Source of the DNA: Paramecium octaurelia
Lineage: Eukaryota > Ciliophora > Oligohymenophorea > Peniculida > Parameciidae
Direction of reading: 5' to 3'
NCBI GenBank assembly: GCA_905182995.1
Contig: CAJJDP010000135.1
Coordinates: 231,999 to 295,998, forward strand
DNA: 64,000 nucleotides
In this document: piece after piece, positions 1 through 12,306 of the stretch
Numbering within the stretch: the first letter of the stretch is position 1
How the letters are laid out: each line of letters opens with the position of its first letter
Translations under genes and position numbers: made by a program
The notes under the pieces: model-generated
What the model saw: only the letters and a program-made list of their open reading frames with translations
Database searches by the model: none
What the model was told of the DNA's origin: nothing

Positions 1-1
1 T

Positions 2-3000
2 AACATAAATAAATAAGACTTGATATCAAGATTAAAAGATACTGCAAATAAGACAGAAAAAGGGTTGCTCAAATAAGTCTTAAAGAAATTTTCACTCAAC
101 AGAACGACTTAGGAGGTCAAAAATAAATATTTCGGTAGAATTCTCTTATCTGTCAATGGATAATTGATTGATTCATTTAGAAAATGGAAAACCTTACCTA
201 ACCCCAATGATATAAACAATATTTAAAAGGCTTCTAAGTTTTAAATTAAATTGTAGATGTTTATCACAAATAAACATAAATAAGCATATGACCCTTTAAA
301 ATATCTATATTATGATGCATTGTAAAAGAAACGATTTTGTATAAGATAATTATTCTAAGTAACAATGAGTGCTCCTTAGAGATATTTAAAATAATGGCAG
401 AATGTGGCCAAAGTATATAAATCAGTTGTAGCATGTTAAAAAACAAATAATTTCTTCTATTCTATAGCTTTGATAATACAGTCCAATCTACTCTCGTTCA
501 TATAGAACAAAAAAGATGTGGATATTAAGGAGAGATGCATCTAAAAAATATTAGCATCTTAACATAGTAATTTAGCCATAGCTTTTTTTAAATGGAAAAG
601 CCAGAATAAATAGGAGTAAATTTTGGAAAGATTAGGGGATGAGAAGATGAAATTTCTAATTTTAAATTTAAAGAAATTCTTAGAAAATGATAAAAAGTAG
701 AGATTAAGAAGAGCCTTAAATCTATTTCATTAAAACCTTTAGGTAGCATAATAGATAAAGAAAATAAATCTTAAATTAATGTAAACTGTAATAGGATAAG
801 TGAGTTCTAGCTTTTAGAAATGGAAGTATTTACCAGAAGATAAGTTTAATGGATCAACTGCAAAAGTAAGTAAATTTATGATATCTCTTGGAAGAGTTGC
901 TTATAGGTTTGTAAAAGTAAATTCATGGAATATTATGGAAGATTATCTTTTAGATGGACAAGCTAAAAAGAAATACTGTATAAATAAAATCATCTCTGTC
1001 GGGCAGAGTGATTTAAAAACGGCATTCCTAATATGGCATAGAAAATCATGGGAAATGAAGATGTTTGATTAGTTTTCATAATTGAATGTTACATTGAATG
1101 ATGAAATAATTAAATAAAGAATAATTAATTGGATTAATTCTGGTAATAAAGTGAAACATTATGCATTGATTGAAATCTTAAAGAGATTCCATTAAAATGC
1201 AGAATCTCAAAACTTAAGAAGGAAAGCATTAGCAATAATACATAGAAATACAATCTCTTAAGTTTGGATCTCATTTAATAAATGGAAGCAAATTCCTGAA
1301 CATGATTATTCAAAATTATCAAAGGTAACTAAATTTGAATAATCTATTAATCATTTCTTCATTCTTCAAGCAAAGAAAAAGACTTGGAATCCCTTATAAG
1401 AAATATATGATGATGCACTTGCAATAAAAAAACGAGCAGTTTTGCTCCTTGTGAAAACATAAGAATCTGAACAATAACAGGCTCTCAGTAAGTGGAATAA
1501 GAATGTGGCTTTGATTTAGGAAGTTGAGAGATGCAAGAGTGTTATATTACTATTTAAATTTGTGGGTGATCAAATTTAATGTAATTTGTAAATTATGCAA
1601 CCAAATTAAGAGTCAAGATTAAAAGAAAAAGCATTGTTGAAAATAATTGGCGGTAGTTATGATAACATTAGATATTTTTTTATGAGATGGACAAATTATT
1701 TAAAATTTGAAAGATTACAAGCAATCTAAGGAGAGAAGAAAGAATTTTTGATTCACTAGATTGGATTTTTTTATAGAAATAACATGAAATCTAAATTGAG
1801 ATTGGCATTGTCTAAATTCAAAAGAAATTCAGTTCTTAGCGCAGTATAATAGAAGTTCTTTTCAAGATTATTTTCTACTAAGTTCGGAGGAGCAATTGTA
1901 GCATTTCAGAAATGGAAAAATCTCCCTGAAATCTAAAATTATGAAAATGTAAAAAAGGGAAGAAGATTAGAGAAACTATTGGAAAACCTTTATAGAGGCA
2001 GGATCAAATTATCATATGATCCATTAAAGGATGAATATTAAGAAGCTATGAATAAGAAGATGCATTGCATCAGAAAATTGATCATCCTAGGCATGGGATT
2101 AAATAAGAGATTGTTTTTGTAATGGAGAAATACAAATAGATTATTGAAATCAATTGAAACTTGCAAGTAAACTACAAATTTCTTTTAAACTCTTTCATTG
2201 ACATTATCTGGAAATGTCTAAGTCATTTTTAAGACTAATCAACTTTAAGAAAAAGCCTTTGAAAAAATGTTATCTTAATATAGCAATTTATTAAGATGGG
2301 CATTCATTAAATGGAATAATTAAGCTAAATCAGATAAAATTGCCTCCTTGATGGATAAAGAGAAAAGAAAGTTTCTATTATTTGCACTTTAAAGAAATTT
2401 AAAACATAATAAAATTGGATAATTAAGGGATATATTGAGAAATTTTAATGATGGTCGATATAGAATTAATTTGATTAAAAAAATTCAATTAAAGTTTTTA
2501 CATACCTTTGCAGGCTAAGTGGAAACTTCTTTTTTGAAATGGAAACAATTACCAGATTCAACTAATCTAAAGTAAGCATCAATATTTGAATAGAAATTGA
2601 ATGCCTTTAAAATATAATTTCTCAGAAAGAGTAGTTTTAAATATTTACAAAACATATATTAGGATGGATAAGCAAAATAAAAATATGCAATCAATAAATT
2701 GATGTTTAATTGTATGAGTGTCGAAAAGAAGGTTTTCTTATAATGGAATAAAGTAAGTGAATTGCAAAAGACTGAAGAAAGAGCAAGCAAAGTTATGAGT
2801 TTCTTTGGCTCGATAAATAAGATTTAATAAAATCATATGTATTTCTTCTTTGAGGATTAGATTAAAGAATTGAAAAAGCAAGAAGAACTAGTTCGATTAT
2901 TAAAGGAATGGGAAGAAATGTTCAAAGATTCTTATTAGAAATGGAAATAGACTCAAGCAAAATTAGATTTATTGGCTAGTCAAAATAGATAGAAATAAAA

Positions 3001-4609
3001 GTTTTCTATAATTGAAATACTTAAGGATTATATTTAAAATAAAAAGAATTACAATTTAAGATTGATTTTAAGAAAGTTTAGCAATTCAAATAATAGTCAA
3101 AAGGCAGTTAATAAGTTTTTATTAGGAATATCAAACTCATCAATTGGATAATTACATAATTCATTTTAAATGTGGAAGAGATTGCCCGAACCATAGAAAA
3201 CTAAATAGGGATATATATTTGAAAAGAAAATGTTCAGTTTGTTTAGAAGATAACTATTATAATCATTCGATGGCTTATAAGATCTATATTTTTAGGCATT
3301 AAACAAAAAGAGAAGAGTTGTATTATTATTAGTAAGAACCACTAAGTCGTAATAATAATAAGCAGTATAAAGATGGCGCGATGCAATAAATTAAATGAAT
3401 TAATAAGAATTATAGAATGTTTAAGAAAATAGAAAGTTAGCAATATAATTGTTTTATTAACACAAAATGAATTAGTTGAATGTGGCCTTCATTGAATGGA
3501 GAGACACTATAAGATTACATACAAATAAGTAAGAAAATAAGACACAAAGAGATGAAAGATTAAAAAAAGAGGCTATTTTATTGTTCCAAAATTATGCTTA
3601 TGTGAGATTAAGAGTGTATTTCACTCAATGGAAGATAAGAGCAGTCAAAAGAAATATGATATAGATTTGCTAAGCAATTTAAAGAATGATATAATTAAAT
3701 AGATTTGCTGAAAAAGCAATGAAGAAATATGTTATGGATATTTGGAAAGGACAGCCTTCCAAAAATAAATGGTTTAAGAGAGTAGCTGACATCATCGCAA
3801 AGAATTCCAGAATTAGTAAATAAATAGCTTATTGGAGAATGAGAGATAACTTAAATTAAAAAGCAGTTGGGTTATCTACTCAATAAATTATTAAATGCAA
3901 AAAACTATTCAATAATTTATTTAAAGCCTTTGATAGAATCAAGCAAAGGGCATTTACTCTTTTAGAGCATTATGGTAAAGGCATACCCGATGATACTTCA
4001 TTTTAACCTTCTTAAACTAGTTTTCTTCAATAGACTCCTATTAAGAAAATTAAGGATGCTTTCTTTAAATCAGATTTTGATTCTATCATATAGAGGAATG
4101 GTCAAAAGATGGCACTTAATGCTATTTCAAGAATAGTTAAAGTGTATTTCAAGTAGAGATTTATTGAATTAATGATTGAATTGGAAGAGTAGAGATCAAG
4201 AAAAGTTTCCACACATAAAAAAAAGGGAGCAGAGAAATTATTTGCAATTTTAGAACAGAACTTTAAATTGAAAAGATAAGTCATTTGCTATTAAATATCA
4301 TAAGTAATTAATTTTAAACATTTAGGTTAATGAATAAGGAGTACTGAATTAGATCAATGAAATTATTAATTATCAATAATCAACCTCGAGTAGTAGTAAA
4401 TTAGAATCAAGTTAATTGAAAGAGCAATAGCTTAAACTAAATGAGAAAGAAAGAATGTTAGAGGGTTGGCAAGAGAAATTAAGATATGCGGCAATTAATA
4501 GGTTTAATTACATCATAAATCGTATAGATTAATCAAAGCTTTAGAAAGATGTGAGGATCATTTTGTTGAAGATGCTTTTGTTGCCATTTCTGAATACTAA
4601 CTTAAATGA
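2..4609 (+). CDS. Large repeat protein, 5' partial (W-K-x-L-P-E repeats, Sfi1-like character)
   Basis: The frame is open from base 2, so the N terminus lies outside the window. About 1520 codons are visible. Two short introns are inferred near the 3' end (4304-4325, 22 nt; 4522-4544, 23 nt); removing both brings the frame to TGA at 4607. A long unit of roughly 210 residues recurs about six times. Its marks are an aromatic-tryptophan box (SFRKWKTLPN, SFQKWKYLPE, SFNKWKQIPE, AFQKWKNLPE, SFLKWKQLPD, SFQMWKRLPE) and a second box like YDPLKxxYxxA followed by KKxxCI. Extra FxxW[KRN] motifs lie between them. The F/L-xx-W-K/R pattern in long basic helices resembles Sfi1/centrin-binding repeats, a family expanded in Paramecium cortex, but the spacing is much longer than the ~33 residues of Sfi1, so the link is only suggestive. 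It could be a cytoskeletal scaffold. No catalytic motif was seen. Confidence 0.8.
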
Positions 4610-4679
4610 TTAATTATCATATAAAAAGAAGCAATATCAATATAAGTTGATTGATGAAATTAACATTATATATTTAATC

Positions 4680-5749
4680 ATGGGAAACACAACTTCTAAT
4701 CATCCTCAAATAACAGAAGTCTTGACAGAATACCATTTTTAACACAAGAATTGTCTTATTACCTCTCATTCTTCATAAAGAAAAATTTTAAAAGCTGCTT
4801 CAAAACGAAATGAAATGCCCCATAAAAGTAATCGTCGATTTGCTCCCAATATTGTCAAATCCTTGGAGTTTAAGAGCGAAGGTAATCAATATATACAGAT
4901 GAAACAATATAAAAAAGCTATTGAATCCTATACAAAAGCTATTGTAAGTTTTGCTATCTAACTAGAATCTCTATGATAATGATTCAATCTATTTCTCAAA
5001 TCGTTCAGTGGCTAATAAACTTCTCAATAGATTCTAGGAAGCCAAACAAGATGCTTAATAAGCTATAAAAATAGATTAGTAAAATTCAAGAGCTCATTTC
5101 CTGTATGGAACTGTTATTTTGATTGAAGTCCAAATGTTTCCTGACATTAATGAGGCTCTTATAAAGTAAGCATAATTGGGGATTGAAGAACTTGAAAAAG
5201 GTAATATAAACTTTATATTTTATAGCTTCTGTATAGGTTAAATAAAATAAAAATGAATAAAAAAATAAATTAAAGGTCTTGATTAATTAAAATTTGGCTA
5301 AGGGAAAAAGAATGATATTTTTAATAAGATAAGAAATAGATAAGAGAAGTACTTTTTATAATCATATCTAATTAGATATCTAATCTCTAAAATAAACTCT
5401 AAATGATATTTCTCATAGATAACATCATAACTTCGATTGGAATTAAATAGAACAGATAATCCATAAGAAAATGGAAATTATTTTACCAGAATGCTTTGTA
5501 TGTCCAATCACATATGAAATAATGGATGAACCAACACTTCTCAATTCAGGGTTAACATATGATAAACTTAGTATTTAGTAGCAATTTAAGTTAAATGGAT
5601 ATTTGGATCCTTTGACAAGAGAAAATATTGATCCTATGGGCTTAATTCAAAATATCTAATTATAATAAGGAATATAAGAAATCTAATAGCAATATGGATG
5701 GGTAGGGATAGAAAATGAGAAAGATTACAAGGCAATTAAATTTGAATGA
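4680..5749 (+). CDS. CHIP-like E3 ubiquitin ligase (TPR + U-box)
   Basis: 340 codons plus stop, with introns at 4944-4965 (22 nt) and 5201-5225 (25 nt); removing them keeps one frame to TGA. Residues ~60-165 form TPR helices (KSLEFKSEGNQYIQMKQYKK, then KAIESYTKAI after which intron 1 falls, then FSNRSVANKLLNRFQEAKQD). A basic coiled segment follows, then a U-box near residues 260-320 (LPECFVCPITYEIMDEPTLL, SGLTYDK, DPLTREN). This order and length match CHIP/STUB1, which binds Hsp70/Hsp90 tails through the TPR and ubiquitinates clients through the U-box in the cytosol. The start ATG encodes MGNTTS, a possible N-myristoylation signal, which is unusual for CHIP. It lies 70 bp after the upstream gene and is convergent with the next gene (32 bp). 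Confidence 0.9.
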
Positions 5750-5781
5750 CTTACTTTGTAATATTTATTGAAATGATACTC

Positions 5782-6521
5782 TCATTTCTTTTTATTCAAC
5801 TTTTTTGAAATCTTTTTCTTAATCTAAACTTTCTTATTTTGTCCTTTTTATTTGCCTTTATTAACCACTTCTGCAGCTTTCTATTTTGTTGGTTTTCTTC
5901 CAGGTTTTAGTTTTTATTATTTAGATTAGCCCTTTTAAGCACTTGGTACTTTTTAAGTGACATTATTGGTTTTGGATTTTGGCCTTCCTTTTTGTTTTTT
6001 TTTATTTTTCTCCTCTTTTTATTTATCTTATTCTTTATCAACCTTTTGTGAAGATTCTTTTGATTTTCCAACTTTTCCTGGTTTTCCAGGCTTACCAGGT
6101 TTTCTACCTTTTTTCTTTTTTTGTTATTCATCTGTAATTTTTCCCTCCAAAGTGTTATCTAAAACACAATTATTTAAAGTTAAATCAGCAATTGAACACA
6201 AAATTCCATCAAATAAATATCCTTGTATTTTTTTTTATTCATTTTCGTTGTCCATATTTGTAAATGGATAATTTGCTTAAACTAATTTCAATTCTTATAA
6301 TTTTTATTATATTTCTAATTCTTAATTAAGCATTGTTACCTCTTTCTCAATCACATCTTTTTAATATTATTTCCATTATGCTTAAGTTTCTTTACTAATG
6401 AAATATATCTAATTAGATACTTCTTTAATTGTTGTTATATATAATCTAATTTTGCTTAGAAATCTATGTTCTTTAAGTTTATGGTTGTGATTGGCTAAGT
6501 TGATTATTTATTTTTATTCAT
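5782..6521 (-). CDS. Small basic AT-hook-like protein
   Basis: Reads as 237 residues after removing one 26-nt intron (6395-6420). The N-terminal half is a predicted coiled coil (KNIDFQAKLDYIQQQLK and following). The C-terminal half is very rich in Lys/Gln/Gly/Pro with at least three AT-hook-like cores: KKKGRKPGKPGKPGK, KQKGRPKSK and KPGRKPTKQK. AT-hooks bind the minor groove of AT-rich DNA, so a nuclear or chromatin role is a reasonable inference, but the short low-complexity tail makes family assignment weak. Convergent with the CHIP-like gene; its start is 42 bp from the stop of the next gene. Confidence 0.75.
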
Positions 6522-6563
6522 AAAAATATAATATAATATGATATAATATTTATTTATATTAAC

Positions 6564-9500
6564 TCATAAATTTAATAATTGCTTCAATTAACCTCTACAC
6601 TCTTCAATATTTTTATCTAGTTCTTCCTATTAAATAATAGAATCAAATATATACAGATAGCCAATCAGTTTCTAATAGGTAATCCTATAATAAACAATTA
6701 TTATCCATAGATATCAACTCTTCATTATCATGGGATAACAAGTACAAGTAAAATGCTTCTGCCAATTGTTTTCTTACTTTAGGTAAACTAAAAATAAATG
6801 TAAAAAACGATACTCGCTAGTTAATATTTCAAAGATATGCTAAATAATGTGATGGAATAATTCTGTATTGACTGATAAAATATCAATGATTAATTGAACA
6901 CTTGCAGATAATTTATTTATTGATTGAGTTTTATGTGTTTCTTTGTAAATTAATTAGAATAAGATTTCAGTATTCTATTTAATCATAGGCAATGATTGTA
7001 TTTCCTCCTTTTGTAAAACAAGTGAAGCTGTTTTAAATAAAGGTATAACAACTCTTTCATCTAAAGCATATAATTTAAGAATTTCAATTAAATTAGTCAT
7101 TAGAAGATCAAGATTTTGATTCAGATGTATATATTAGATTAATGCTTCTTCACTAAATTTCTAGATTGATTCACTAATTCCTCCAACACTAATACACAAT
7201 CCTGTTAGGATGTATCTACAAAATGTAGGATATGCAAGAATGGGAACTATTAATCTATAACAACAATGCGGTAGATTCCAATGATAAATTAGATCTGTTT
7301 TTCCTATGGTTTATAGAACATCTTTTAGGTTTTTAATTTCAGCCTCAATAATTTCACTTTAGAAGGTTTGATCCACTCTTTCTTAATCTTTTATTATAGT
7401 CTATTATAAGTTAGCAGTTGAGAATATTGCAGATATTTATTCATAATTTTCAAACTTTTATAATTTAGGAAATACAGATTTAAATAAATCCTACAACACA
7501 CTTCCAGCTAGTAATCTGACTCTATCAATCTTTTCACACAATTACTACAATAATTACCCGATAATTTTGATAATACATTATTCATTTATGATGACATTTT
7601 CTATATGATTTCTTTCAATATAACCTACATAACTAACTAAAATAGATTAAATAGCAATTATTGAATTTTCTCTAATGAATAATCCAACATCTCCTTTTTT
7701 ATTCACAGTGTAATCTAACATTGCATAGAGTATGCAATCAATAACAGGTAAGAGTTGAGCTTCGCAATTAAAATTATTGTTTAATTAATTAATAATGCTT
7801 TGTCCAAGAGACTTTATGGCAAACTTTCTAGTGTCTGGATCAATACTCCAACTTGTTAATTTAGCCCTTTTCTTTGAAAGCCCAATAGTGTACAATATAC
7901 TTAGATCTTCATTATGTAATACCTATGGTGAAAAAGATCCAACACTTTAAGCATAACCTCCCTATATCAATACTTGAACAGTAGTTGACTTTTGATTCAA
8001 TTATTTTATGACTCTTTTTAAGAATTCTTTCCCATCTATCAAGTATTGACCTTGTGTTTGATATTGATTGCTTAATAATCTTAAAGCTTTGGCTGCTGAT
8101 ATCTGTATTTCCTCCAAAGGATTCTTTAAACCATCTTCAATAAACTTCAAATAATAAGCGTGTTATTCTATTTAAAGTGGTAATTTAGAAATAGAGATGC
8201 ATTCAATCAGTCTGTAGGCAGCAATTCTAATTTATTCTCCACTCTTCCCTTTCAAAGAATCTTCTAATAGTTTAGGTATTTGCATGATCTTATCAATGAT
8301 TTCTTCTGAGAGTAAATTCATATTGTCTACTTATAATAACTACTCATATTATGATTTAAAAATTGTTATGTGTTCTCCAGCTTTTGCTAATTGTCTTTCA
8401 TTCTTAGTTAAAGTTCTAAGGAAAACTGAATCTTTCAACTCCTTTTCCTCTGAATTCTTAGTGATATGTCCTGATTATGCAATAAGTAAGTCTCCCAAAG
8501 CAAATAAGGCACCATGTTTTGAACTCAATGATTGCAATCTAACCATTTTCAAAATGCTTTCGTATATCAAATTATCCTTAAAATAGACTGGATTCAAAAC
8601 AAGCAGTCTTCCTAAACTTTTGGCTGCCAATTTTCTCACTTCTTTATCTTGACTTGCAATCTTAATAAAAGCTAAATGATCAACCATCTATTTAAAGTAC
8701 TCTGGATATGATGCTACAAATGGAGCAATTCGTAAATAGGCATTATGAATCATAGCCAATGAAAAATAATCTGCTTCTGTTAAGATGCTTATACCATGTG
8801 GTATTATATTAGGACACCTTCCAACTAATTCTTAGAAAGTACTTGATGCTGCTCTTCTAACATTTACTTCTCGATCGAAAATCATAACAATGACTAAATG
8901 TTACGCCAAAGCTAGCACATGATTTTTTAATATTTCAGGATCATAAGCTCTTGCAGCTGACCAAGCTATGAAACATGCTGAATCTCTGACATTTACACCA
9001 ATACTATAACCACCTTGATTCTATTCAAAAATCAAGGCTTTGCAAATAATAGGAATGATAGATTCTAATTTATTTTCAAGGATTAGGCCTCTTCTACATA
9101 ATTCTCCTAGTGCTAGACAACCACCATGCCAGGCAGTGTCTCCATTGATTGGAGTGAAGCATGTGTTGATTAATGAATCAAAAATATCATCTGCTTAATC
9201 TAAATTTAATCTAGCACATATTCTGCCTATACCCTTAGCAGCTGACCATCTAACGACAGTATCCTTATTTATTATTTATTATAATAAAGTATCTACAACA
9301 GTCTCTAAGCCTTCTTAATCAACATCAATGAAATAATCAACATCCTCTAGTTAAATATTTGACTATTATTATTATTGTAATTATTAGTTTGTTCTAGATG
9401 TTTATGAGTTGGTGACAATTCTTGAATAATCAATGATTGTTAATGTTTATTATAAATTTGTTGTGCCTTTTTTGTATGTCCAACTAACAACTCTTGGTCT

Positions 9501-10553
9501 TAAATAAACTAATCCAATTCTCTAAGTTAATTTTGTTAGAAACAAATTTATTAATGTACCTTATTATTTCAAATTGAGTAAAGGCAATAAAATATATAAA
9601 TTATTCTTTAACACATCTCTTTGAACAACTTTCAGAATTTCTACCAAGGTTTCCAGGATTCCTGTAATATAAAAAGTATTAAGAATATTATCTTGCAATT
9701 CATGAATTTATTTGACACTCCAATTCAAAAATTATTCTAATAAATTACATTTCAAGATATCTGTTCTACTGAATAATTTAGATAAGTATAGTGCTCCCAT
9801 GTTTCTTAATTTTGTGGATGATTTTAAATAATTGACTCCCAAATTTAACAATGATGTTATTATCGTATTACTTGATGTGAAAGTGTCTTATATAGCATTA
9901 AAAATTTAGGAATCAATGGAATTTAGATCAAATGGAACTAAAACTATTATGCTTAACCACATGAGAATAACATATTTAGTTTCCCAATTCTAATTAAGAT
10001 CTGTTGAGCAATGTTACAAATACATAACAACTGGTTCCAAATTACAAACTTCATGTGGACAATATCTACTGATTGTTCTTATTCCTCTCACTTTTGTAAG
10101 AATATAAATTGTATCACAAATGTTGTGAAATTCTTCACAACTACTTACCCCAGCATTATTAACATTTTTTAGCACATATACTTTTACTACATCCATCAAA
10201 CTCACACATATCTATTCTAAAATAGAATCTAGTAATGTATTTTATTCTTGGTATTTTTCAAATATATGACATACTCTATTTTTTACTTTTATAAATGGGA
10301 ATTTCTGCAATTAAGGATTATTTTCATTTTACACAATGAATTTTTATGTAAAATACACACACATATTTTTAATATCCTTCATTATTATTTCAAAATCCAA
10401 TTACAATTATTCTTCATGTTGCTTATTTGTCATTTATTATTCTGAAATACTATAAGCCACATTCTATTTATCTTCCTCTTCTATTTCATCGTATTATAAG
10501 TTATTGTACTTCTTCCTTAAATTCAAATCTTCTGATTCATAGTAAAATGCCAT
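6564..10553 (-). CDS. TBCD: Tubulin-folding cofactor D
   Basis: 1329 residues in one uninterrupted frame with ciliate glutamine codons; ATG at 10553 (MAFYYESEDLNLRKKYN) and TGA at 6564-6566. Diagnostic cofactor D segments are seen in order: the N-terminal CHIFEKYQEQ region, then VRGIRTISRYCPHEVCNLEP, then YVILMWLSIIVLVPFDLNSI, with HEAT-like helices through the middle (KEVRKLAAKSLGRLLVLNP, SSKHGALFALGDLLIA). Cofactor D captures and dissociates the alpha/beta-tubulin dimer with cofactors C and E, and is expected to be essential in a ciliate with thousands of microtubular structures. Length is close to the animal protein (~1190) with a longer N terminus. Head-to-tail with the decarboxylase upstream (55 bp). 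Confidence 0.95.
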
Positions 10554-10608
10554 TTTTATTTTATAAAAGAAATTAATATTAATTTATATTATATTATTCT
10601 TTAAATTA

Positions 10609-12103
10609 TCATAATTATTCACTTAATTTTTAAATATGATTCCAGAATTATTCTACATTGTCTTTAGTTGTTGTGTGATTTGCAATGGACACTCTAAGAT
10701 AAAATAAACCCTTAATTTCAGATCCACTTATAAATCCAAGCATAGTGTTTTAATTTATTAAATCTTATAGTTTTCTATTTAATTTATTTTATGTAGTCAA
10801 ATCTTCATGAACCAATAAAAATGTGACTAATCCCAATTATGGTTTTGTAAATATCCTGAATCTGTTAGATTTTCTTACTAATTGCTCCAAATGATTAGCC
10901 ACTTCTATCTTCTATTCAATCTATTCTCTCATACCATTCAATCCCAAGCTTTTTATCATCCAAAACATTTTAATTGAATTAAATCTCTTACCCAAAGCTA
11001 CCTACCAATCCTTATAATCCCAAACATCATAATTATCGGTGAATTTATTCTTATAAATCTCAAAATCAATCTTGTTTCCCATAGCTTCAGCTAATTCACT
11101 TTTATCATTAACATAAAATAAGCTTCCAGTCAATCCACACATCATCAATTTTGCAAAGTTGATTTCAATAGAATCTGCAAACTCTAATCCTTTGGCTTTC
11201 TCTCTGTATTCTTTTATAAGCCAAGATGATCCAGCATAAGCTGCATCCACATTGAACCAAATTTAATATTTCTAACAAATCTCACCTAATTTATCTATCG
11301 GATCGAATGCACAAGTTCCTGTTGTACCAAATGAGCAACTTAACCAAAATGGAATAAGCCCATCTTTAATATCCTGTTCAATTATCTCTATTGCCTTCTC
11401 TAAATCAACAACATAATTTTGTAATTCCTCATTAAATAAAATAGGTAGTTTCTTTTAATAATATATATCCTTCAAATGCAATGCTTTTGCAGCACAAACA
11501 TGAGCACTCTCTACATAATACCCTACAAATTTGCAAACTTAAGCAGAATCTGTATTAATATTCAATTACTTCATCTTTCTTCTCTTGGCCACATGCACAG
11601 AAATAAATATAGCATCTGAAACTGTGCCAGCGATTGTTCCTCCTCCTTAATTTTTCATTAAAAATTTGATTGGTAAATCTAAACCATATACTACCCAATC
11701 AACTACGATATTTTCTAATTCTGTTTGTGCAGGAGAAGCTAGCCATTAAAACCCAGGTGTTCCAAATGCGGAAGCAAATATTTCTGCTATTATTGAAGCA
11801 TGTGTAATATTTGATGGGTAATAGGCATAAAAGTTTGGATGACTCCATAAAGTAAGTCCAGGGAAAATCTAATTCTTTAATTTAGTAATTTACTTTAGTT
11901 TCGGTTTCTTTTAAAATGCTATCAAGTGATTCAGGTTCTAAGGGAGGCTATTCTGAAATTTGTTATCTCAAGAATCCTGGTTGTACCTGAGGGACTACAG
12001 GGTATTTTAATTGGGCAATCTCATCAAATTTATTGGACACCAATTATAACATTTTTGTACCCGCTTCCACTAATATTTCTGTATTTAAGAACTTTTTGCT
12101 CAT
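10609..12103 (-). CDS. PLP-dependent group II decarboxylase (aromatic amino acid decarboxylase family)
   Basis: 489 residues after removal of one 25-nt intron near the N terminus. Family motifs in order: FPGLTLWSHPNFYAYYPSN, GGGTIAGTVSDAIFISVHVA, YVESAHVCAAKAL (the His that stacks on PLP in this family), WFNVDAAYAGSSW (Asp that pairs with the pyridine nitrogen), and the Schiff-base lysine region EINFAKLMMCGLTGSLFYV. In typical members the last motif is N-x-H-K-W; here the His is Ala and the Trp is Leu, while the Lys is kept. Activity on DOPA, 5-HTP, tyrosine or tryptophan, or an aldehyde-synthase activity, cannot be told apart from sequence. The C terminus (VSIANHTTTKDNVEQFW) is typical of the family, so the gene looks intact. 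Confidence 0.9.
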
Positions 12104-12306
12104 TATCTAATAAATTACGCTATCTAATTTATATTAAATAATTATCAATATATCGAAATTAATTAAAAATGTTTTGAATATTTCATCCTCATCATAATGA
12201 TTATTAATGCATGTTCAAAAATCATTTAATTAATATTAAATAATGTAATTCAAGTCTAAATTTAAAAATATAAATCTTCTTATTAATAATATTATTACAC
12301 AAACTC
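12104..12306. promoter_or_regulatory. Shared divergent intergenic region
   Basis: A 203-bp very AT-rich gap separates the divergent starts of the decarboxylase (-) and the Rieske oxygenase (+). It must contain both promoters, but no specific element can be recognised by eye. Confidence 0.4.

Noticed and set aside
4304..5749. A single fused gene joining the large repeat protein to the CHIP-like ligase
   Set aside because: If only the first 3' intron is removed no TGA separates them, but a 23-nt intron at 4522-4544 gives a clean end at 4609 and the ligase has its own ATG at 4680.
5957..6271. Plus-strand Phe/Leu-rich ORF of about 100 codons
   Set aside because: It is the antisense shadow of the Lys/Gln-rich minus-strand AT-hook-like gene.
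8284..8586. Plus-strand ORF of 100 codons
   Set aside because: Antisense shadow inside the tubulin cofactor D gene.
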